The notes under the pieces: generated by a model
The model's database searches: none
The model's input: the letters and a program-made list of their open reading frames with translations, nothing else
Told to the model about the DNA's origin: nothing
Shown: positions 45,321-55,120 of the stretch, one piece after another
Layout of the letters: every line of letters starts with the position of its first letter
Numbering within the stretch: the stretch's first letter is position 1
Translations under genes and position numbers: made by a program
From: Bilabrum cf. latius
Lineage: Eukaryota > Bigyra: Bicosoecida > Bigyra > Bicosoecida
Direction of reading: 5' to 3'
Assembly (NCBI GenBank): GCA_965178125.1
Contig: OZ237746.1
Location: 1,116,001 to 1,180,000 of the forward strand
DNA: 64,000 nucleotides

Positions 45321-45548
45321 CTCGATCCATTTCATTGTTTTCAAGGATGCGCTCGTACAGGGTACAATGCCTCGATGAAACGACCCGATTCACCTCTGCC
45401 CCCGGGCCGGATCTGTCCGATGGATCCGAATCCGCTGGAAAATTCACCACTTTGTGCACAATTTGGACCGGAGACACAGGACACGCGCCGTCCTGGTCCA
45501 GTTGAACGTGTGTAGCTGAGAGGTTTTACCACGCCGTAGTGTAGATGG

Positions 45549-48500
45549 ATGCAGTTTGTGGGGTCCAGCTTCGTGGCTAAGAATTTAGATCGTGATAGCA
45601 GTGGTCAAGCGGATCTCATCAAAGAGGTGCCGACGAATACGCGGTTTGCTTACTTGTTTTGCAATACAGATGGCGGATCATTTCATGAAGTTGCTGAGAT
45701 GGTCAAGAGAAAACCAATTCAACACCTTTTACTGGACACTGGTGCCTGTGACTTTATGCAACAATTCGAGGCTACAACCGCTGGCGAGGTCATTCGCAGC
45801 ATATTGTAGAGATCTAGCGCCCTAGATTATGGGACCATTCGATTAGAACTTTGGATTGACCCACTGTTTTGGCCTGAATGCTCCACAGCTGGCCTAGCGA
45901 TATCGCGCATGTCAGAGTAGGTCATGCAGATAAGGGTGAGGTCCGATCGCCAGGTGGCTGAGCGCTCCAGTGGATTAAGTGCTACTAGGGAGATTGTGTC
46001 TCGAAGCCGCACGCGAGGATCCAAGTCCAAGAGCAAATACGCGCTGAGCGGGATGAGCCTCACCGATGCGCTGACCAATCCGTGTCGCGCGAAAGGGATC
46101 CCTCTGAACGCGTTCTGCGCGGTACTGGACGCCGTCTCGCGATGTCACGAACTCGTACACCTGACATTGCCGGATTGGAGCGATGAACGAGTCAGAGGAT
46201 CGGGAGGGGAAGATGGGGAGCCGAGTGCGACAGCAGCGCGAAATCGAGTCGAGGTTAGTATTCCAGCATCGATGGGTGTATTTAAAGAGTTTGTACAGAT
46301 GCCCACTTGCCAGTTGCGGTACCTCCGTATGGGCTGCAAGGCGCCCGATGCCCTGGAGCACCTGCGCACCGCCTTGGCTCGCAACGCGTCCATCGAGCAA
46401 CTAGAGCTCGTGGGCTGCCACAGACTGTGGGGCGAAAACCTTGACGCTATTGCAGGGATTGTGCATGGGTGCGTATCCCTGCGACGACTCTGGGTGACAG
46501 CATCACTTGGAGACTGGAGCTTGCATGACCCTGCAGAAGAGAGCGCCGACACGAGCAGTGAGATGAACAGCGGCAGCGACACGGGCGAGTTCGAACTCGA
46601 GCTCGCCCCCGAGGCGCAGGCCAGTATTGCTAGTGCCATAGCGTAGCACCCCAGACTCCGCGCCTTGCACCTCCAAGGCGTAGAGCTCCATCCGAGCGCG
46701 CTCAGAGCTTTGGTGGCGCATGCCGCCCCTCAGGCTGGCAGGGGCAGTGGCGGGAGACCCCGCCCAGGAGCCCTGAGGCAGCTGACGCTGGCCGACTTCG
46801 GGGCGACTACCAAGGGAATGACCGCACTAGCACAAGGTCTGCAATCCCCGCGGTGCGGCATCGAATCCATCGTCTTGTCGGGGGATGGGCTGGACCCTGC
46901 GAGCTACGCCGCATTGGCTGATGGTGTAGCCCGGTGCCCCACCCTCCGTGCCTTGCACTTGCAGGGGGGTCGCTGGAGTCGGGAGTAGATGGGCGCGAAC
47001 GACCCCCTACTCAGCGCTGCTTTGCAGGGAGACCCTCGAGCCTGCAGTCTCCGCAGACTTAGCACAGGCGTTGCTGTCACTGACACGTTCGTGCAGCTGG
47101 GCCGATACCTGGCTTCGCCACGGTGCGAGTTGGAATCGCTTTCAATCAACGTGATGGAGGGCTGCAATGACCCGTCTACTCTTGACACGTTGTGCAGGGG
47201 TGTAGCGGCCAATGCAAGCCTGCGGGAGCTGCGGCTGCACAATCCAAGGGGCACGCTGGCGGTTGCTCTGGTGGAGGCGATTGCCAACGGAAGTGAAGAA
47301 GGAGAATCTCGAATTGATTGCCTCAGCATGATTGAAGTGTGGGGCTGCAACCCAGAACTATACAACCCACTGAGCGCGGCACTGAGCAGGTGCACCAACT
47401 TACGGCAGCTGACGCTTGCGGGGTGCGATGCAAACTTGAGGCTGCTCGAACATACCTTGGAAGATCCAAGTGAGAGACACAGGCTGTGGGAGACGATTGC
47501 AAGGCACCAGCGCATGGAGCACCTGGACATAAGGCGGTGCGGGGTGCATGGCGATGACCTGCGGCTGCTTGTCGAGAAGTGTCGCAGCCTGAGGGTGCTG
47601 CGGCTGGGAGGCCTGGGCGTGCGCGACGTGGAGTCCTTCGTGGTCCCCGCACTGCAGTCGCTGGGGCGAGATGTCCATGCGTGTGGCTATTGCCTCAGGG
47701 GCATCGATGTGCACGTGCAAGCGCCTCTGTATACCATGCAGATGGAAGGCGGCCGGAGAGTCAAGCGCAGTGACGTCAAGGCACAGGCAGTCCAACTTGC
47801 CCTAGTCGAGGCCACCGATTCACTTCCCTTCGTGTCGATCATTGAGCCAGATACGGGGAACAGAAACGTGATGCCCTTGCCTGCGGGTTCCGTCCGAAAG
47901 GGGGCAGAGTCGAGGCAGGCCACTGCCGCCCGTTGGATGGCGGAACCTCCTGCGTGCACACGGGCAGGCGCCCTGCTTCGCATGGCCACCCACGGGCTGT
48001 GCGTGTCACCGTCTGACGCATGTGCTTATGCTTTGGCTGCGTTGAGCACCGCTCGTGCTCGCAGTGATGTGGTCGGTCTGGTCGGTCTACTGGACGACCT
48101 TGCGGACTGCTGCAACCCGCGCGTGTCTTCGTTGGACGTGCAGGGGGGCTTGGCGTGGAGAGACGAAGGGGGTATGGCTGAGGCGCTGCCATTCAATGAG
48201 TCTAGAGCGTGCGGCTGGAGCTGCAGCGCGATGGACCCCGTGCGGTAGCACGGCGTGGATGGTGTGGTCCTCTTCCGGGAAGCCATTCCGGCGAGTGTGT
48301 TCGGGGCCGCTGCTCTCCTGTCGGCTGGACTGTCGGCGGCCTCCGATCTCCTGGACGATCGCAGGTCTCCGTCCACTGGCGCGGGGGTTTCCTTGGCTCG
48401 TTGCGATGCGGATCGATTGCGCGAAGCGGCAGACGGCGTGCGTCGAACGCGGGCTGTCTCGCAAAAGGAGCGAATGTTGATGTGGAAGAGAGCTGTAGTG

Positions 48501-48707
48501 GCGGAGAGGGACGCGGGGATGGTGTTTTAGGCCGCGAGTCAGGGGTGGCCCATGGAGCTCGCCAAGAGGTTGAAGTTAGGACGGTTGGCGCGTGGGCTAG
48601 AAAAGATGGGGGTGTTGAAGGGTGGTGCAGTCGCAGGACCGCTGGAGGCAGCTCGGCTGGGTGGCCACGATGAATGCGTGCGATTGCTGGAAGATGCTCT
48701 CCGGTAA
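45549..48707 (+). CDS. Leucine-rich-repeat protein, possible ankyrin-like C-terminus (6 in-frame UAG)
   Basis: Predicted 1052 residues, one exon, TAA end. RNI/NLR-type LRR units are plain: LRYLRMGCKAPDALEHLRTA, IEQLELVGCHRLWGENLDAI, LRALHLQGVELHPSALRALV, LRQLTLADFGATTKGMTALA, LESLSINVMEGCNDPSTLD, LRQLTLAGCDANLRLLEH, MEHLDIRRCGVHGDDLRLL and LRVLRLGGLGVRDVESFV. Repeats flank the UAGs at 46644 and 46986 with the periodicity carried across them. The C-terminus (GPLEAARLGGHDECVRLLEDAL) resembles one ankyrin repeat. UAGs are at 45807, 45918, 46644, 46986, 48246 and 48528. No signal peptide or membrane segment. Probably a cytoplasmic binding protein; the partner is unknown. Confidence 0.78.
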
Positions 48708-48832
48708 CTATTACAGCCTGAAAAAGAAATATCCCGGATCGCAGTCTGTCACGAGAGACTACTCAGACATCACGCCAAGGGAAAGCCCGCCCCTAGCAAG
48801 GGGCACCAGAGGTGCCAAGGCTGCAGACTCAC

Positions 48833-51800
48833 TCACTTGCTTCTCTTCAGCCCGACTCCAGGCCGGCGCTTACCACCGCTCGATGTACGCACCAGCCCGA
48901 ATCCGAACAGGGTTCCCTTGGCCGACACCGAGCTGGGGCTCTTCCTGCTCGTACCTTGCTTGCTCCCTCCCGTGCGGCCCAGCAGCAGTCCCGCAGCTGG
49001 GCTTGAACTGCGCGCACCGCCTGCCGGTCGCACAAGCCCCACGCGAGGCCTAGCCTTGGGTCGGGCTGGCTCCGCCACCTCGACCTTCGCTCGGGGTTCC
49101 AGGTCGGATTCATCTCCATCTCCCGTCAAGTCTTCCACCTCGGATGATTCGGACCCCGAGTCGCTGCGGCTGCCATCGACCGCATTGGCTCTGTTCACCC
49201 CCACCGCCCGCATGGCTTCCTGGATGGAGGTGGGCCTGCGGCCAGCGACGCGCGGGAGAGTGGCCTCAGCAGCGTCTTCATCCAGGGTTATTACAACGGA
49301 GGATGAAGACGAGGATGACCTTGCTGACACAGGGCGGTTGCTTCCATTGGCGCGCTGTGGCGGTGGCCTGGCCGAACCAGAAGAGTCCGCTGCGCCGCTA
49401 CCACCGGCCGACATCATCGCCATGAACCCGCCATCGTCCCCCTCCATGGCATCCTATTCAGCCGAGAGACCAGCGGGCGCAGACAAAGGAGCACCGCGGG
49501 CAGCCCCTCTTCCGGGGCTGGTGGTGACTTTGAACACGGACTGCCCTTGCTGAAGCGCTGTGCGTGCCACCTGGGCTGCCCCGTATCCACCAGCAGATCC
49601 TGCTGCCGCCGCCTTCGAAAATGGTGAAGGCAGGGCAGGCGCGCCCGGCATGCGCGGTAGCTTGCCCCGAAGCTCCTCGGGGTAGCGGATGCGGGCCAGC
49701 GAGCTGGGATGCACCTCGCCAGCCGCCACCCTCCTGGCCAGGACGGGGTCCGCGAAGTCTCTCCCGAAGGCAGCCCTGACCAGCTCTGCGATGGTGGCGA
49801 TGCGGGCCGTGGTACCGGGAGAGGCGCCAGTGGGACCCGCCGCCGCTCGATCCACAAAGGACTAGGACTAGGACTAGGACTGGAATTGAGACGAGGACAC
49901 GGGCTGGCTACTAGCCGAGAAGAACGACTGCACCGCTTGCTGGGGCTGGGGCACGGAGGCCTGGCTGGCCACCTGATTTCCGCTGAGGCTGGAGCTCTCC
50001 GCGATGAGTCGCTGAGAGGAAGTCGCCAGCGCGTCCCGCTGCTCGCTGCGCCGTGCATGTGCCTGGGCGGCGGCACTCGACACCGGGGTGTGCCGGGCCC
50101 CCAGCGAGTGGCGCCCCGTGGCCGTGGCTGCCTCCTATCCCAGGGGGGGCACCCTGAAGAAGCTCGAGATGGAGGACGAGGATGAGGCACCCTTCGGCGG
50201 CGGTTCGCTGCGACTGCGCTTCTTGTCGGGCTACTCCTGCTCTTCGTCTCTGTCACGGTTCGAGGCGTCATTCTAGTCCTCTTGACCGCTCGGTGGGGTG
50301 CCGTCTGCGGGTGCTTGGTCAGCTGCATCGCTGATAGCTGCTGCTGCGCTGCTCGAAAGGTCATGACTCGATACAACGCCCGGCGCCTCACCGCCAGGTG
50401 TGGTCTTGGAGGAAGAGGAAGGGGATGAGCCCGAGGTCTGGGCAAGTCTGGCCAGCGCGGCGGCGGCAGCTCCCCTTCGGCTGCGGCGACGGGCAGGTGC
50501 TGCTGTCGAGGGCAGTGCATCTCGCGGTAGTATATCTTGATCGATGGAGTCTGCTGGCCCATTGCGCGCCCTTGGGTCGCTGACACCATTCCTTTGAGCC
50601 TATTCATGGCCTGGGGACCCAGACTGAGCCTCTGCAATTGCGGCATGCTCGGAAGCATCGTCACCGCCACCGTCGCCCTCGCCCTCGGAACCGATCCCCA
50701 CGCTCTCCACTTCGTCTTCCATCAAGACCTGGCCCCGCTCCTACCCTGAGCCACCCCTTGTACTCTCTGCAGGGAAGAGATTCTTGCGAATGTCTTGCGG
50801 GCCAGGCCCCTTCGTACCCCCACCGCGCAGCCCATCCAAGGATGCTAACCCGCCCCTGTCAACTGCTGCTGAGCCCGTGTCTGCACCAGCAGCCGCTGCC
50901 TCCTGTATGATCCCCGACACGCTGCCAGCCATCGCTGAGGCTGGCTCCATGCCTGCCCCAGCTCCCGCCTCGGCTCCTGCCCCTGCTCTGGGCCTCACCT
51001 TGCTCTGGGTCTAGGGGGTCGACAAGTAGGACGAACCGTCCCCAGCCGACTGCCCCTGCACAGGGGAGATGCCCAGCTGGCCAGCGCCGTCATCGCACTC
51101 ACCCCTGGCAGCAGCAACCCCCGCAGACGCAGCCGCTGATGCCGGCACGATCGACTTGGTCTCTGACGCGAGCGGGCCAATCGCTCCCGCCACTGCTCCA
51201 TCCGTTGAAAACACCGTCGCCGATTCCTTGTCCTGGCCAGCAGTCAACGCCACCCCACGACCGGATCCCTGCTGGCTGACCCCTCCCATGAGCGGCCGCA
51301 TGGGGGTTAGCAAGATGGCCTGCCGCTGGCTGGGCACGGGCGTCAAGAAGGCGGCCACCTGCGCCCGCGGGTCGTAGACCACATGGTGCAAGAAGCAGCT
51401 CTCTGCCATCCTGAACCGCATTTCGTAGTCCACCGGCACCTCTACGACCTTCTTCGCATTGCCGCCCCTCCTGCGCTTCTTCCCCAGCCCCCCTGCTGCC
51501 TTCTGCCGCACGGCAGCCACCACCCTCAGCACCCTCTTGTCGTCCTCCGTGTCCCTGTACCTCCACACGAGCTCGGCGGCCGACACGGTGCCCACCCCCG
51601 GCAGCGAGTTGATGTAGTCGCACCCGCTCAGCACGCACACCTGAAGGAACTGGCGTGCCGTCAGCCGCCGCATGATCCGCAGGAACTTGCTGCTGCCTGC
51701 CAACCGGCCGGCGGTGGCCGCTACAGCCTTGCTCCCGCCACCTTTGCTCCCGCCGCTGTTGCCCTCACCACCACTCGTGGCGTGTTTCGAGCCTTGCGTA

Positions 51801-52855
51801 TCCCCTGCAAGTCGGGCAGGGGACAGCGGGAGCATGCCATGCTGCGGAAACCGGAAGAGCGCAGACGCACCTATGGCAGCACCAGCACCAGCACCAGCAC
51901 CAGCACCAGCACCAGCACCAGCACCAGCACCAGCACCAGCTGCACCTAGGCTCCCGTGGTTGCGCTGCCGGTGGAGGCGGGCCATAGAGGGAGAGAGCGG
52001 GGACATGGCGGCCAGAGTACCTGATGCGGATGCTACTGCCGAAGATGACGAGGACGATGGGGATGAGGCAGCAGCTGCCCGCGGCGGCGTACTCGGTGCA
52101 ACGCCGGCCCGCTCGGTAGTGTCCGTGCCCGTGCCCGTGCCCGTGCCCGTGGGGGGTGGTTTCTCCTGGTGGTCCCCCGCCCACTGCGTCCTCTGTCCCA
52201 TTGCGAGCCTCTGTCCCGCCCCCGAGTCCTGCATCTTGAAAATGATGCCGGCAGAGGCGCCGGAGATGGCGAGGTAGGCCGCCACGTCCGAGTCCTCTGT
52301 GATGATCTCCGAGGCGAGGCCCAGCCTGCACAGGGCGGCGAGCTGGGCGTCAGCCTCGAACGGAGCCACGATGTATGGCACACCACGCTCTCGCAGCCGC
52401 GCCATCACGGTCGCAACGATGGGGGTGAACTGCACTTGGACCGCACGAGAGAAGTGCTCGCCAGCCTCCCGCTCCAGCTTGTGCCGCCGACCGGAATTCG
52501 AAGGCGCGTTCTGCGCCTCGCGCCACTTCTGAAAGCCCAATACATTCTACTCGCTGCGCCTTTCTTTCCTGGAATCCCCGGTTTCTTTCTTTAGAGATGG
52601 ACGCCTTCCGTCGAAACACACAAGAGGGCGTAGCTTGAACCTCTCAAGCAGATCGATTCGCCGAGTAAACCACCGGAGGTAAATACTGGCAGCCCTGGCA
52701 TCTCCTAGTGCGATCCAAGTTGCGGCTCCATAGCAAGCTTTGTGCAACCACCCGTTTCCGTCGATCGCAATCACTGTGCCTGGTTTCAGCTGGGATATGT
52801 GAAAGTTGGTGTCGATTGCAGGACGCAGCTCCTTCAGCAGATTTTTAATCCCCAT
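48833..52855 (-). CDS. EXO1: Exonuclease 1 (EXO1, XPG/Rad2 family) with very long tail (11 in-frame UAG)
   Basis: 5'-3' exonuclease/flap endonuclease of mismatch repair and end resection. Predicted 1340 residues, single exon, TGA end. N-terminal XPG block: MGIKNLLKELRP, VIAIDGNGWLHKACYG (Asp32), LVCFDGRRPSLKKE. Then, across a UAG (52545), comes the helical region and the I block VPYIVAPFEADAQLAALCR with IITEDSDVAAYLA. After an Ala-Gly/Ser insertion follow RQFLQVCVLSGCDYINSLPGVG (H2TH and metal ligands) and the EXO1-typical CFLHHVVYDPRAQVAAFL, which separates it from FEN1 and GEN1. Human EXO1 has 846 residues; the extra length is disordered tail with UAGs at 51011, 50741, 50600, 50273, 50231, 50135, 49874, 49868, 49862 and 49454. 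Two PCNA-box-like motifs (QQAVQSFF; SSISSFF) lie in this tail. Confidence 0.92.
49862..49879 (-). repeat. CAG/TAG-TCC hexanucleotide repeat
   Basis: On the minus strand the EXO1 frame reads CAG TCC TAG TCC TAG TCC TAG TCC: four Gln-Ser units in which three CAGs have become TAG by a single C-to-T change. It is a direct pointer to UAG = Gln. Confidence 0.9.
51886..51945 (-). repeat. GGTGCT-type repeat encoding (Ala-Gly)n in EXO1
   Basis: Ten near-perfect units of the hexamer seen in the PI-kinase gene (25675-25920) sit inside the EXO1 nuclease domain insertion, showing the same repeat class spreading or arising independently in two genes. Confidence 0.85.
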
Positions 52856-53012
52856 GTGATGTATCAGCGGTCAATTTACCACTTCTGCAGGCTAGCCATC
52901 CCTTCGGAGATGGCGCTTGTGCACCACGTCTCGAAATGCAATTTTTGAATCCAACCCGGAAAAACAGAACGCGGACCATGACGTGCGAGCTGCAGTCAAG
53001 GCCTAGGCTTGG

Positions 53013-53480
53013 ATGCCAAAAAGAAAAAGAGAAGAAACCCCTGCGACCGCAATAGGGGCGACAACCAAGCGAGAAGGCAAAAAAGCGAGGGTTCAAGATG
53101 CCGCAGACGCTGCACAATTCACACCACAGCAACGAGACGCCGTCGTGAGAGCCGTGCGAGAGCACCCCGATTTGGTCGAACGGATCGCGCTGCTTGAGTA
53201 TGTGACACTGGATGAAGTGCACCGCTGCGTCGTGGAGCACACAGGGAAGCGCCGGTTCGGGCGACAAGCGGTGAGACATGTGCTGGTGTCCGAAGGGGTC
53301 TACTTTGCGGATCCTTGGAGAGACCAAACCACCGGGGCCTAGGGATAGAAAGCACACGCAGCGAAGAAACCGAGAGACAAGGTCGACAGGAAGCGGACGA
53401 GGCGAAGGCGCCGCAAGAAGGCCCCAGCGGCTGCCGCTGAGGGCGGCGAGACCATCGGTGCCACAGGCAGAGAAACCTGA
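53013..53480 (+). CDS. Small basic orphan protein (2 in-frame UAG)
   Basis: Predicted 155 residues, TGA end; family not recognised. A Lys/Arg-rich N-terminus (MPKRKREE) precedes a compact helical domain (FTPQQRDAVVRAVREHPDL, VTLDEVHRCVVEHTGKRRFG, QAVRHVLVSEGVYFADPW) that could be a helix-turn-helix-like fold. Two UAGs (53340, 53346) two codons apart lead into a strongly basic tail (KVDRKRTRRRRRKKAPAAAA). The tail's consistent charge supports reading through the UAGs. Nuclear or nucleic-acid binding is an inference from charge. Divergent from EXO1 (157 bases between starts) and convergent with the AlgH gene. Confidence 0.6.
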
Positions 53481-53555
53481 CGGACCGTGCGTGTGGAGCA
53501 CGACTGCTGTTGTGTATAAAGGCAAGCCCTGCATTCTTTGATATTCCTTGCATCA

Positions 53556-53620
53556 TTATCTTCGTCCCTCGCTCCCGCCGTCCTCCTCTTCTCGGATGAC
53601 CTCTGCCTCCACCACACCTC

Positions 53621-53683
<63 letters not shown>

Positions 53684-54974
53684 CCCCGCCCTCCACGGCG
53701 GACCAGAGCATCTGCACCGTCGCGTCGTGCACGATGGACAGGTCCAGAAACCTGCCCCCGAGCAGCCGCATGGACTGCGCCCACACGCTGTTCTGGTGGA
53801 AGTACCGGTCGTGGTCATACACGTCCCCGTCCCCTTCCACACCGCCTCCACCACTGCTGCTGGACGACGACGACGGCTCCGGCCGAGGGGGCGCCTCCAG
53901 CATGGCCGGCATCAGCGCCAGGTCGCGCACAGCGTCCCCGGTTGCAACCACGCAGCCGGGCATCTCTGGGAATCCCAGCTCCACCTCCCCTCGGGGGGTC
54001 CTCGCGGCGGCCCCCGTTGCGGGGTCCCTGACCGGCTGCAGGCGCATCATGTCGCAGCCCACCACGATCTTGAAGTCCCTGGCCTGCGCGGCGCCCTCAT
54101 CCATCAGGGCACGGATCTCGGTCAGCTTGCCACCCGCGCACAGCCCGGACTTGGTGAGTCGCACGGCTCCCTCGATGGCGTCGTACGGGTGCAGGATGAC
54201 CATGCGGCCGTCCCCGAGACCGCCCTGGAACGCGTAGTTGCGCCCGATCTCGCCCAGGTCCAGCTTGGCCATCTCCGCGGCCCGCACAGGCAGCGGACGA
54301 TTGATGGCCACCGTCAGCACGTCCACGCCCCTGCCTTGGTCGGCGGAAGCGCCGCCGCCGCCGCTGCCGTCCTCGGCCTTGGTGGCCACCACGCCCAGGA
54401 CCAGCCTCACGTCCCGCGCGTAGTCCGCAGCCATGGGGTTAGCCACGATGATGGACCCCGTGCCGATGCTCTCGTCCACTTTAAGCCCCCCCTCGATGCC
54501 CTGCAGCTCGGGGAGGCCCATGTCTTCGCTCGCGAGCTGGGGCGTTGTGGTCTGGATCAGGCTGGAAGCCATCTGCAGGGCAAGCGCGCCCACGCGCATG
54601 TGCTCTCTATACTCATCGGCGGCTGCATTCGATTCATCGGATGCCGAGGCAGCTTGGGACTCGCTGCCGGCCCGTGCCAAGTCCGATTCGATCCCGAGGA
54701 CCTCGGGGTTCCGGAACGATTCGCGAAGCACCTGCGAGAGCGTCGGCAGGTCGCCGTGCCGAGCTGGTTCATAGAGGCCAACTGGCTTGAATAGCGGCTC
54801 AAGCCTGCGTGCAAGGCACCGCGTGTACGCATCGGACGAATCGCGACAAGAGGCCAAAGGCGCAGCCAGAAGCGAGCGAAAGGCCAGATTCCTGTCCATC
54901 ATTCTTGCCGTCCGCATGAGAGCGCGATACAACGACAACGAAGATACCTTTTGAGACACCTAACTCGCGCTCAT
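53556..54974 (-). CDS. LYR-motif plus AlgH/YqgE (UPF0301/DUF179) fusion protein with polyglutamine tract (1 in-frame UAG)
   Basis: Predicted 472 residues, TAA end. The start is the ATG at 54974: MSAS-UAG-VSQKVSSLSLYRALMRTARMMD. The SLYRALMR segment is a Complex1_LYR-type motif, normally found in small mitochondrial acyl-carrier/Fe-S assembly factors. The second half is AlgH/YqgE-like: TGSIIVANPMAADYARDVRL, LTVAINRPLP, AFQGGLGDGRMVILHPYDAI, AVRLTKSGLCAGGKLTEIRA, FKIVVGCDMM. The C-terminus contains RYFHQNSVWAQSMRLLGG and a run of about 20 glutamines, all CAG (53619-53681). Without the ATG upstream of UAG at 54960 no ATG precedes the LYR motif. A mitochondrial or plastid role is inferred from both domain types. 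The fusion itself is unusual. Confidence 0.78.
53619..53681 (-). repeat. CAG trinucleotide repeat encoding about 20 Gln
   Basis: A perfect run of ctg on the plus strand, read as CAG on the minus strand, in the C-terminal region of the LYR-AlgH gene. No TAG or CAA interrupts it, implying recent expansion. Confidence 0.95.
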
Positions 54975-55120
54975 AATGTACTTGGAGGCCTTGCAGGAGC
55001 AAATACTGTAGTTGCCGATTGCGTGAGGCATTCTAGCAGCGTGACGAGTGGACTCGGACTCGATCGGATCCGGCTCCGGCACGTTGGCGCCAAAACCGAG
55101 CGAGCACAACTCGCTTGAAA

